7,826 nt of DNA. It comes from DATAMF01 sp036260665. GTDB taxonomy: Bacteria > Chloroflexota > Anaerolineae > Aggregatilineales > Aggregatilineaceae. The notes under the pieces are model-generated. The model had not been told where the DNA came from. It was given only the letters and a program-made list of their open reading frames with translations, and ran no database searches. Below are positions 1 through 6,279 of the stretch, in pieces. Both the position numbers and the translations under genes were made by a program. The DNA is taken from assembly GCA_036260665.1 (NCBI GenBank), contig DATAMF010000577.1, positions 1 to 7,826 on the forward strand, in the 5' to 3' direction. The stretch's first letter is position 1. Each line of letters starts with the position of its first letter.

Positions 1-149
1 TTACCCTGTGCCAGGTACGCATCACCCAGGCCGACAAAATAGGCGGCGGGAACGCCTTCGGGTGCAATATCGGCGCACGTGATGTCCGTTTGGGCCTGGA
101 TGACTCCAGGCACGGCGAACAACGCACTAATGAATAGAAGCAGGATCAG
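1..149 (-). pseudogene. Inverted N-terminal fragment of a TPR protein gene
   Basis: Read on the minus strand from 149 to 1, this stretch is open for 49 codons. It encodes a hydrophobic signal segment ending in VPGVIQAQ, followed by TDITCADIAPEGVPAAY and the start of a TPR helix (GDAYLAQG). The TPR gene at 660 has the same sequence at its residues 5-57, except for a four-residue in-frame gap in the hydrophobic core and two substitutions (L to F, L to I). No start codon with a ribosome binding site lies upstream on this strand, because the homology stops at about 149 and a plus-strand TPR gene begins. It is therefore the detached, inverted 5' part of a TPR gene, or the start of a minus-strand paralogue whose beginning is lost. 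The left end runs off the window. The homology is seen directly; the cause of the inversion is unknown. Confidence 0.8.
25..122. repeat. 98-bp inverted repeat, left arm
   Basis: The reverse complement of 25-122 matches 711-808 with a single mismatch (A versus C in the codon after TGCGCCGAT). The repeat covers the end of the signal peptide and the first residues of the mature TPR protein. Similarity falls clearly on both sides: a 12-base gap and several changes upstream, and six changes in the 20 bases downstream. Confidence 0.85.
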
Positions 150-645
150 CCTCGACTCCGGGTTCGTCGCCGCCTACAACAACCGGGGCATCGTCTACGC
201 CGCTCAGACCGAATACGATGCAGCATTGGCCGACTTTGATCAGGCCATCACCCTCGATTCGAGTTTCGTGCTGGGCTACAACAATCGCGGCGTGATCTAC
301 GCGCTGCAAGCCAGGTACGACGAAGCCCTGGCCGATTTTAATCAGGCGATTTCGTTATCCGGTGTAGACACGGTGGTCGCGACTCTCTCCGATCCGGATC
401 GCGATCCCGCCGACCCGGTGCCCGCCTTTGATCCCGACCACGCGCTTTCCTATGCCTTGTTGGGCATCGTCTACGAAATGCGCGCCCGCGACAACTACAG
501 CGCTTATATGCTTTTGCTGGGCGGTAATGCGGATCAACGCATCCAGAGCGCCGCCGGAGCCTTAGAGTCGCGTTTCAGCTTCGATCTCCGGCTGGACGAT
601 GGCACCTGGCTTTTTGCGGCCTCCTTCTCGCCCTCCGGCAGCTAA
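145..645 (+). pseudogene. 5'-truncated secreted TPR protein gene
   Basis: The plus-strand frame from 145 to the TAA at 643-645 encodes about 166 residues starting ISLDSGFVAAYNNRG. It contains two clear TPR units, each with the NNRG-x-x-Y-A and ALADF-x-QAI pattern, then a linker rich in Asp and Pro and a C-terminal segment (LSYALLGIVYE, then GALESRF) resembling the end of the next gene. The frame stays open leftwards beyond 79 and includes ATG codons. That extension is the antisense of a signal-peptide region, has no ribosome binding site, and should not be trusted. The native protein would have carried a signal peptide and one or two more TPRs, as in the gene at 660. It is probably a tandem paralogue whose 5' third has been inverted, lost or mis-joined. 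The stop lies 14 bases before the next GTG start, so it would have been the first visible gene of the operon. Confidence 0.75.
167..188 (+). repeat. 22-base direct repeat shared by the two TPR genes
   Basis: The 22 bases at 167-188 recur exactly at 991-1012, where they encode the AAYNNRG helix of the third TPR of the intact gene. This aligns the truncated gene to about codon 105 onward of its neighbour and shows how much of its 5' part is missing or inverted. Confidence 0.8.
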
Positions 646-647
646 AA

Positions 648-653
648 AAGGAG
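648..653 (+). promoter_or_regulatory. Ribosome binding site for the TPR gene at GTG 660
   Basis: AAGGAG lies six bases before GTG at 660, directly after the TAA of the preceding frame. It supports the GTG start, whose product begins with a normal Lys-rich n-region and hydrophobic core. Confidence 0.75.
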
Positions 654-659
654 TCTGGC

Positions 660-1388
660 GTGAAGCTTAAGTTGATCCTGCTGTTACTCATTAGTGCGTT
701 GTTTGTCGTGTTGTTCGCCGTGCCTGGAGTCATCCAGGCCCAAACGGACATCACGTGCGCCGATCTTGCACCCGAAGGCGTTCCCGCCGCCTATTTTGTC
801 GGCCTGGGGGACGCCTACTTAGCGCAAGGTGATTATGCGCTGACCACCGTCGCCTACACCTGCGCCCTCGATCTGGATGCGGCCTATGCCCCTGCTTATA
901 TTCATCGCGGCTTGGCCTATGCCACGCAGGGAGCCGACGCCCAGGCGATGGACGATTACAACCGTGCCCTCGAACTCGACGAGACGTTGATCGCCGCCTA
1001 CAACAACCGGGGTATGCTCTACCTGCGCCAGGGCAATTTTGGGCTGGCGCTCACCGACTTTGATCTTGCCGTCGCGCTCGATCCGGCCTATGCCATCGGC
1101 TACCATAACCGGGGACTCGTCCACGCCGCCGAGGGAAACTACGATCTTGCCATCGCCGACTTCCAGCAGGCGCTGACCCTCGATCCCACTTATGCCGCGC
1201 CCCACGCCTCGCTGGGAGCCGTTTATTCAGCGTTGGCCCTGCGCAGCTATGAAACCTATTCATCCCTGTCTGGATCGCGCCCCTTCCCGCCCGCCGGTAA
1301 GCCCGTCGATATTTTCAGCGCCTTAGAGGATGGCTTGGCAACTGGCAATATTTCGATCTGGCTGGCCTTTTTGACGCCCGCATCATGA
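660..1388 (+). CDS. Secreted tetratricopeptide-repeat protein
   Basis: The product is 242 residues and is probably exported. Residues 1-28 form a signal peptide (KLK n-region, long hydrophobic core, likely cleavage near VIQAQ). Four TPR units follow at about 43-74, 77-108, 111-144 and 146-177, each ending in an ALDLD/ALELD/ALTLDP-like turn, and a fifth partial helix (HASLGAVYSALAL) starts near 182. The C-terminal ~40 residues are low in recognisable structure. Cys33 and Cys68 could form a disulfide outside the cytoplasm. TPRs generally act as protein-binding scaffolds, so a role in assembling or sensing envelope proteins is plausible, but no specific function can be assigned. The gene is a close paralogue of the truncated gene upstream. 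Its TGA ends 11 bases before the preferred start of the solute-binding protein gene, so co-transcription is likely. GTG is the start, supported by AAGGAG. Confidence 0.85.
   Translation: MKLKLILLLLISALFVVLFAVPGVIQAQTDITCADLAPEGVPAAYFVGLGDAYLAQGDYALTTVAYTCALDLDAAYAPAYIHRGLAYATQGADAQAMDDYNRALELDETLIAAYNNRGMLYLRQGNFGLALTDFDLAVALDPAYAIGYHNRGLVHAAEGNYDLAIADFQQALTLDPTYAAPHASLGAVYSALALRSYETYSSLSGSRPFPPAGKPVDIFSALEDGLATGNISIWLAFLTPAS
711..808. repeat. 98-bp inverted repeat, right arm
   Basis: This is the partner of 25-122 in opposite orientation, inside the 5' part of the TPR gene at 660. The two arms are 588 bases apart. Confidence 0.85.
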
Positions 1389-1394
1389 GGGAGG
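1388..1394 (+). promoter_or_regulatory. Ribosome binding site selecting GTG 1400
   Basis: AGGGAGG lies five bases before GTG at 1400, which is in frame with an upstream ATG at 1385. That ATG overlaps the previous stop but has no Shine-Dalgarno sequence at the right distance. The GTG start gives a cleaner signal peptide (MRIPIPALRVLLIVALAF), so it is preferred. Confidence 0.7.
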
Positions 1395-1399
1395 CGGCT

Positions 1400-3091
1400 G
1401 TGAGAATCCCTATCCCGGCTCTACGGGTGCTGTTAATCGTTGCGCTGGCCTTTTCGCTGGCTCTTCCGCTGGTTCTTCCGTTTCCGACGCCTGCGGCCTC
1501 CCAGGACGGTAGCGGCCCGATCCGCGAACCGAATCTTTATGGCACCGTCAACATCGGCTCGCTGAATCCCCTGTTGTGTGATAATCCCGCCTGCCGCCGT
1601 ATCACCAGTTTTTTGTTCCCCCATCTCATCGGCATTGATCCAACAACCGGACAGTTCACCCCGTCCGGTGACTCAACCGCCCTGGCCGCGAGTTGGGACG
1701 TTTCGGCGGATGGGACGAAATATACCATTCATCTCCGCGACGATCTCACCTGGACCGACGGCACGCCGATCACGGCCTATGATGTGTTTTACAGCGGCTA
1801 TTTTGCGATCACGTCTCGTTTCGTACAGAGTGCTGAACTGGTCGATGATTATTCGATTGTCTTCTCTCTGTCCGAAGCGAATTGTTCCGCTCTCAACTGG
1901 CTCGATTTTCCGGTGATCCCGGTCCACATGTTCGAACCGGACTTTTCGAATAGGCTCGACTCATGGTTGGACGCTCCTTTGACTGAACAAGTGAACGCGT
2001 TGTTCAGCAGTCATGCCAACATCTCGCCCACCGTCTCCGCCGGAATTTTTGCGTTTGACACTCTCCAGCCCACCGAATATATCCGCCTTCAGGCGGGTGA
2101 TCTGGGTTTTAGTTATGAAGATGTGTCGGGGTGGGATGAGGCCATCGCGCGTTTTATGGCGGGTGATCTCAACCTGCTGGTCAACCCGCCCTTCAACCGC
2201 CGCGAGGATATTCGCGCCGCGTCCGGCGTTCAGATCGTGGAATATCCCGGCCTCATGTGGAGTGGGATCGTCCTCAATTTCGCCGATCCCGCCAATCCCC
2301 TCAGCGCCTATGATGACGATGGTAATTTGCTCGATCAGGGCCACCACCCACTGTTTTCCGATCCACAGGTGCGCCGCGCCATGCAGTTCGGCATCGATGT
2401 GAACACGCTGATCGACTCGGCGCTGTTGGGTAGCGGCACCGTAATGGCCGCCAACCAGCCGCCCTCGTCCTGGGCCGCCGATTCGACCCTTGCCCCGGTC
2501 CCGTATGATCCCGATCAAGCACGCCGTATCCTCGAATCGGCGGGCTGGAAAGACACCAACCACGACGGCATCCGCGAATGTATCACCTGCACCACTGCCG
2601 ATCCGGGAACGCTGCTCTCCTTTGAACTGCTCTACGACGATATGGTTTCCTACCATCCCATCCTGGTGAGTCTCATCAGCCAGCAGTTAGCCCAGGTTGG
2701 TTTTTATGTCTACACTGCGCCCGTCTCCTACCCGCCCGACTACCAGTACTTTGATGCCTATCTGTTCAGCGCTACCGAAAGTTTCCCCGTGAATCCCGAT
2801 CAATCGCTGTCGTTCACCCGCGCCGGTGATGATCTGAATGGCGGCTCCAACTACGGCTCCTACTTTAATCCCGACATCGAGGACTTATTCGCCCAGGCCA
2901 AGACCGTCTGTGATCCCACCGCCCGCGCGGATCTTTATCACCAGATCCAATCAATCCTACAGTCCGACCAACCCTACATTTGGCTTTTTACCGTCAACGA
3001 TATGCTCGCCGTGCGAGATGGCGTGTCGGGCTTTGATCCCTATCCCCAGGCTCCTTTCTGGAATATTCTGGACTGGACGGTGCAGCAATGA
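1400..3091 (+). CDS. Exported ABC-type solute-binding protein, family 5 (peptide/nickel type)
   Basis: The product is 563 residues from GTG 1400, or 568 if ATG 1385 is used. It has a signal peptide over about 1-34. The SBP_bac_5 signature at about 99-132 (WDVSADGTKYTIHLRDDLTW, then DGTPITAYDVF) is characteristic of the oligopeptide/dipeptide-binding family. Further family marks are DPQVRRAMQFGIDVNTLI near 321-338 and the acidic loop D385-T-N-H-D-G-I-R-E393, which looks like a calcium-binding loop. Length suits the family. Cys60/Cys65 and Cys394/Cys397 could form disulfides. No lipobox cysteine follows the signal peptide, so it is predicted to be released or held by partners rather than lipid-anchored. 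No permease or ATPase gene is nearby, so it may be an orphan transport component or a ligand sensor. The ligand cannot be predicted. It overlaps the next gene by ATGA. Confidence 0.88.
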   Translation: MRIPIPALRVLLIVALAFSLALPLVLPFPTPAASQDGSGPIREPNLYGTVNIGSLNPLLCDNPACRRITSFLFPHLIGIDPTTGQFTPSGDSTALAASWDVSADGTKYTIHLRDDLTWTDGTPITAYDVFYSGYFAITSRFVQSAELVDDYSIVFSLSEANCSALNWLDFPVIPVHMFEPDFSNRLDSWLDAPLTEQVNALFSSHANISPTVSAGIFAFDTLQPTEYIRLQAGDLGFSYEDVSGWDEAIARFMAGDLNLLVNPPFNRREDIRAASGVQIVEYPGLMWSGIVLNFADPANPLSAYDDDGNLLDQGHHPLFSDPQVRRAMQFGIDVNTLIDSALLGSGTVMAANQPPSSWAADSTLAPVPYDPDQARRILESAGWKDTNHDGIRECITCTTADPGTLLSFELLYDDMVSYHPILVSLISQQLAQVGFYVYTAPVSYPPDYQYFDAYLFSATESFPVNPDQSLSFTRAGDDLNGGSNYGSYFNPDIEDLFAQAKTVCDPTARADLYHQIQSILQSDQPYIWLFTVNDMLAVRDGVSGFDPYPQAPFWNILDWTVQQ

Positions 3092-4080
3092 ACCGGCTGC
3101 TGCTGTTTTTTCTGATAGCGGTCTTACTGGTTCCCTATTCAGCGGGCGCGCAGGACAACGACGACTTTACAGCGGTGGTGCAGGTCAACAGCGCTTTCGC
3201 CCATAGTGAGCCGTCGCTCGAATCCGAACGGATCGCTTCGGTCTTTGAAGATCAGGAACTTGAAGTCGTCGGGCGGAATATCGACGGCACATGGTTCGAG
3301 ATTCGCCGTTTGGGGCGGCTGACTAGTCTTGGCTGGCTCCCGGTTGAATTTCTGGACTTTGAATTTTTCCCCGAAGACCTTCCGCTGACCAATTTCACCG
3401 TTGGGCTGGAAGGCCCCGAAGTCCTGACCGCCGACCCCGGTTTCGCCCTCTATCTGCTCTCCGGTGCCATGTTACGCAACACCCCACTCCGCACGGGTGC
3501 CCGTGTTGGACCGGGATCGGTGCCGCGTTTTGCGGTGGTGCCCGTCCTGGAACGTAATCAGGATGGCACCTGGCTGCGCGTTTTTTACAAGGGGTATACC
3601 GGGTGGGTCAGCGCCTTTACCGGGCGCGAAATTCCCGATGTGATGTCGATTCCGGTTGCTGCCAATCTTCCCGCACCGGAATCTGCCGGAGTCGTGATCA
3701 TCCCGCCCGAAATTCAGATCGCCCAGATTCAGCGCCTGCGCGACTTTATCAACCCCCGCCGCACCCTGGCCGATAATTTGGCCGGTTTTTGGCTGATGGT
3801 CTATCGCGGCGAAATTATGCCCTGTAATCCGCCCGAATCCATCACCGCCTACCAGTACGCGGCTAGTGATGTGCGTGAGTTACCCGAACTCCAGCGCCAC
3901 GCCCCGCAGCTTGGCAGTGCCGTTGATTATCTCAATGACTCGCTGGACCCGCTGCAAGACTGTGGCGTGGTGGGCAGCCTTGCCGTGATCAACGCGCGGG
4001 CGGCGGCCATCAATTCCCGCCTGCTCTTCGACTCCATTCTGGAACAGCTTGCTTCGCTGGAAACCACGATCAAGGAATAA
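3088..4080 (+). CDS. Secreted protein with two SH3b domains and an unknown C-terminal domain
   Basis: The product is 330 residues. Residues 1-21 form a signal peptide ending in SAGA before QDND. Two bacterial SH3-like (SH3b) domains follow. The first, at about 27-90, shows the NSAFAHSEPSLESERIASV start and a DGTWFEIRR ... GWLPVEFL end. The second, at about 118-180, shows AMLRNTPLRTGA and DGTWLRVFYKGYTGWVSAF. SH3b domains of this kind commonly bind cell-wall peptides or act as extracytoplasmic protein-binding modules. Residues about 207-330 appear mostly helical, contain FINPRRTLADNLAGFW and two cysteines (Cys246, Cys292), and match no family I recognise. The start ATG overlaps the TGA of the solute-binding protein gene (ATGA), which implies translational coupling. 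It is the last gene before a strong terminator. The SH3b assignment is firm; the function is not known. Confidence 0.85.
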   Translation: MNRLLLFFLIAVLLVPYSAGAQDNDDFTAVVQVNSAFAHSEPSLESERIASVFEDQELEVVGRNIDGTWFEIRRLGRLTSLGWLPVEFLDFEFFPEDLPLTNFTVGLEGPEVLTADPGFALYLLSGAMLRNTPLRTGARVGPGSVPRFAVVPVLERNQDGTWLRVFYKGYTGWVSAFTGREIPDVMSIPVAANLPAPESAGVVIIPPEIQIAQIQRLRDFINPRRTLADNLAGFWLMVYRGEIMPCNPPESITAYQYAASDVRELPELQRHAPQLGSAVDYLNDSLDPLQDCGVVGSLAVINARAAAINSRLLFDSILEQLASLETTIKE

Positions 4081-4084
4081 CACC

Positions 4085-4113
4085 GGGGGACAGTTGGTAA
4101 GTCCCCCTTTATT
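4085..4113 (+). terminator. Rho-independent terminator of the TPR-SBP-SH3b operon
   Basis: GGGGGAC (4085-4091) pairs perfectly with GTCCCCC (4101-4107) around a nine-base loop and is followed by TTTATT. It begins five bases after the stop codon of the SH3b gene. The remaining bases up to 4265 hold no gene I can support. They contain an interrupted G run (G7-A-G5 at 4250-4262) next to the convergent gene's stop. Confidence 0.85.
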
Positions 4114-4265
4114 AACCATCGAAGTTAGTCATCCAAATTAGTCACTGAATGGTGATGACAATGCCGAACATCTGTGCTATTCTATTTACAAGTACCGCTG
4201 CACGTTCCAAAATCCATGATGAACAAATCTTCCCGTGGCGCGTCGTGAAGGGGGGGAGGGGGTAT

Positions 4266-4982
4266 CTACTCCCCATCTTCTTTGGGAGTGGTATCCGGCT
4301 TTTCAAACGTGCCGCCTGTCCACAGCAGACATACCTGCTGCCACGAATAGCGGTAGCTGCTGTTTGCCCAATAAGGAGCCACCCGCCAGGTATACGTTCC
4401 GGCTTCCCAGGGCAGATTTTCGAGTTCAATCGTTCCGGTGGTGGTTTCGCTGTCAAACGCGGTGCGGTTGCCCGCTGGCGAAATCGTGATCACGCTGTAC
4501 ATATTCGCGCCCACCAACCCCGGATACGTGACGGTCATCCGTGTGTCGCCCGCCATAAAGTTGCCGCTCTGCGTGAATCCGCCAGCCCATTGATCGCACA
4601 CATTGGTTGAAAGATCGAACTCCTCCGGCACGCGCCCATCAGCGTTACGCGGCAGAATCATGCCCGTTGGATGAATCGAATTAAACGCCACGCTTGTTCG
4701 GATCAGCCGTGCATACACCCACGCCCGACCTGCTCCATACTCAATTTGTAACCACTGCCGCCCATCCCAACTGGTAAAGAAATCTCCCGCGCGCCCCGTG
4801 ACCACCACCGACGCATTGCGCGGCAGCCGTGCAATCACCGGATACGCAAAATCCGGCCCCACACGCACATCCGCATCAAATCCCGCGATCCCATAAATGA
4901 CACCATCATCTTGGGCTTGAATCGGCATCGACGGAGCCAACAGTAGAACAAACAACAGTAAGGCAGCGAACCGTTTCAGCAT
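4266..4982 (-). CDS. Secreted SH3b-domain protein with C-terminal beta-sandwich-like domain
   Basis: The product is 238 residues. The signal peptide covers about 1-23 (LKRF n-region, Leu-rich core, IQA before QDDG). One SH3b domain spans about 28-97, with ADVRVGPDFAYPVIARLP, WDGRQWLQIEYGAG and RAWVYARLI. A second region, about 127-225, alternates short hydrophobic strands and includes GTYTWRVAPYW, a pattern common in Ig-like or fibronectin-like folds. Cys129 and Cys218 bracket it and may form a disulfide. The tail is polar (EKPDTTPKEDGE). The start at 4982 is chosen because GGAGG lies five bases upstream and the signal peptide begins there. The open frame continues upstream to 5225 but would run over the promoter and into the divergent gene. 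It is convergent with the SH3b gene at 3088 and may be functionally related through the shared domain; that link is inferred. Confidence 0.85.
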   Translation of the reverse strand: MLKRFAALLLFVLLLAPSMPIQAQDDGVIYGIAGFDADVRVGPDFAYPVIARLPRNASVVVTGRAGDFFTSWDGRQWLQIEYGAGRAWVYARLIRTSVAFNSIHPTGMILPRNADGRVPEEFDLSTNVCDQWAGGFTQSGNFMAGDTRMTVTYPGLVGANMYSVITISPAGNRTAFDSETTTGTIELENLPWEAGTYTWRVAPYWANSSYRYSWQQVCLLWTGGTFEKPDTTPKEDGE

Positions 4983-4987
4983 GGCAG

Positions 4988-4992
4988 CCTCC
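4988..4992 (-). promoter_or_regulatory. Ribosome binding site for the start at 4982
   Basis: GGAGG on the minus strand lies five bases before the ATG at 4982-4980. It decides this start over the longer in-frame extension and over a nearby in-frame ATG six codons upstream. Confidence 0.75.
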
Positions 4993-5018
4993 AGAAAACT
5001 CTTCATCGCGCTGATCTG

Positions 5019-5024
5019 ATTATA
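5019..5024 (-). promoter_or_regulatory. -10 promoter element of the minus-strand SH3b gene
   Basis: A perfect TATAAT on the minus strand lies 37 bases upstream of the ATG at 4982, which would give a 5' leader of roughly 30 bases. No good TTGACA-like -35 box is present 16-18 bases upstream, so the promoter may depend on other contacts or on an activator. Confidence 0.5.
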
Positions 5025-5125
5025 CAAAACCCTGCGGCTGCTGCTGTGCGCGCACCATGCGAAACCTATACGAGAGGCAGCAGAAATCATGATAGATGCA
5101 ACCCACCGATGATCAGGTCCAGCGT

Positions 5126-5131
5126 TATACT
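5126..5131 (+). promoter_or_regulatory. Possible -10 element of the oxidoreductase operon
   Basis: TATACT lies 33 bases before the ATG at 5164 in the divergent intergenic region. No convincing -35 box is seen at the usual spacing, so this is a weak assignment. The ribosome binding site AAAGGA at 5154-5159 sits four bases before the ATG. Confidence 0.3.
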
Positions 5132-5163
5132 GAAGAAAACTTTTTAGCTTTGGAAAGGATGCT

Positions 5164-6279
5164 ATGAGAGAGTTTATTAATGGTGCTGAAGCGATTGCTC
5201 GCGGCGCTTTAGACTCCGGCTGCACATTTTTCGCTGGCTACCCCATCACCCCCGCCACGCCGATCCTGCTTCACATGATCGAAGAACTTCCCAAAGTCGG
5301 CGGAGTTGCCATTCAAGCCGAGGACGAAATCGCCTCGATGGGGTTTTGCATCGGCGCAGTGATGACCGGTGCGCGTGCGATGACTGCCACCAGCGGTCCC
5401 GGCATCAGCCTCTACAGCGAAAATATAGGTTTAGCTATCATGGGCGAAGTCCCACTCGTGATCGTGAATGTTCAGCGTATGGGACCCGCTACCGGCGGCG
5501 CAACCACCGTTGCCCAGGGTGATGTCCAGTTTATGCGTTGGGGAACTTCCGGCGGTTATCCCGTCATCGTCTTATCCCCCACCAACGTCACCGAATGTTA
5601 CAACCTGACTCGCCACGCGTTCGACTTGGCCGAGCGTTTCCGTGTTCCCGTCTTTTTAGCCACTGATAAAGAAGTGGTTGCGTCCAGTGACACCGTCGAT
5701 TTAGCGGGTTATCAGGCTGTTCCTGTGCGTGATCGTGCCATCGCGCCTGCTGGCAATGGTTTCGTTCCCTACCGCTACCATCCCAGCGATGAAGTCGCCC
5801 TGATGTCTCCGTATTCCGGGCCGCATTTCGTTCGTTTCACCGGTTCTTCCCACGACGAACGCGCCTATCTGTCCAAAAAGCCGCAGGATGTCGGCGCATT
5901 GAATGACCATTTAGCTGCCAAAATCGAAGCGCATGCGGATGAAATCTCCCTCGTCAAAATCGATCTCCAGGAGGGCGCAGAAACCCTGCTCATCAGCTAC
6001 GGTATCACCGCCCGTTCGGTAGAAGAAGCCGCCCAGCGTGCCCGCGCCGCCGGAAAACGCGTTTCGGTGTTGACCGTTTATTCCCTTTGGCCCGTTCCCG
6101 CATCCGCGATTCTGGCTTCGATACCCGGTATCCGCCGTGTGATTGTGGCCGAACTCAACCTCGGCCAATATCGCCGCGAAATTGAACGGCTGCTCGGCAA
6201 ACAGATCGAGATGATTGGCGTGAACCGTGTTGATGGTGAATTGATTACGCCGGACGAAATTCAGGAGCACATCTCATGA
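5164..6279 (+). CDS. 2-oxoacid:ferredoxin oxidoreductase, alpha subunit
   Basis: The product is 371 residues, cytoplasmic, and matches the alpha subunit of the KorA/VorB/PorA group, which with beta and gamma subunits oxidatively decarboxylates a 2-oxoacid to acyl-CoA while reducing ferredoxin. The pyrimidine-binding TPP domain covers about 1-240: GYPITPATP at 25-33 (family YPITP motif), EDE at 53-55, TSGPG at 76-80 and RMGPATGGATTVAQGD at 105-120. The second domain, about 270-370, carries ETLLISYG and AELNLGQ at 329-335, as in other alpha subunits. Length fits the short alpha form without a fused gamma domain. The start is supported by AAAGGA four bases upstream. Its TGA overlaps the next ATG. 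Whether the substrate is 2-oxoglutarate, a branched-chain 2-oxoacid or another acid cannot be decided from sequence by eye, so no gene symbol is given. Confidence 0.92.
   Translation: MREFINGAEAIARGALDSGCTFFAGYPITPATPILLHMIEELPKVGGVAIQAEDEIASMGFCIGAVMTGARAMTATSGPGISLYSENIGLAIMGEVPLVIVNVQRMGPATGGATTVAQGDVQFMRWGTSGGYPVIVLSPTNVTECYNLTRHAFDLAERFRVPVFLATDKEVVASSDTVDLAGYQAVPVRDRAIAPAGNGFVPYRYHPSDEVALMSPYSGPHFVRFTGSSHDERAYLSKKPQDVGALNDHLAAKIEAHADEISLVKIDLQEGAETLLISYGITARSVEEAAQRARAAGKRVSVLTVYSLWPVPASAILASIPGIRRVIVAELNLGQYRREIERLLGKQIEMIGVNRVDGELITPDEIQEHIS

Noticed and set aside
79..144. N-terminal extension of the plus-strand TPR frame from ATG 79 or ATG 133
   Set aside because: This stretch is the antisense of a signal-peptide and N-terminal coding region and lacks a ribosome binding site or signal peptide in the plus-strand frame.
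819..1205. 128-codon open frame antisense to the TPR gene
   Set aside because: It is an antisense shadow of repeated TPR codons, with low-complexity Val/Gly-rich product.
660..1388. TPR repeats as a DNA tandem repeat or CRISPR-like array
   Set aside because: The periodicity is at protein level (34-residue units) with diverged DNA; there are no short identical repeats with unique spacers.
1961..2656. 231-codon open frame antisense to the solute-binding protein gene
   Set aside because: It is a codon-usage shadow of a clear SBP_bac_5 gene; its product has no recognisable domain and it has no upstream signals.
4250..4262. G7-A-G5 run as a possible G-quadruplex
   Set aside because: Only about three usable G tracts are present, so a standard four-tract quadruplex does not form.
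4240..4275. Terminator for the minus-strand SH3b gene
   Set aside because: GGGGAG and CTCCCC can pair around the stop codon, but no T tract follows, so a rho-independent terminator is not supported.
4149..4610. 153-codon plus-strand open frame beginning in the intergenic region
   Set aside because: It runs antisense into the well-supported SH3b gene, lacks a domain, and has no ribosome binding site.
4983..5225. 81-residue N-terminal extension of the minus-strand SH3b gene
   Set aside because: It would cross the TATAAT element and the start of the divergent alpha-subunit gene, and would bury the signal peptide.
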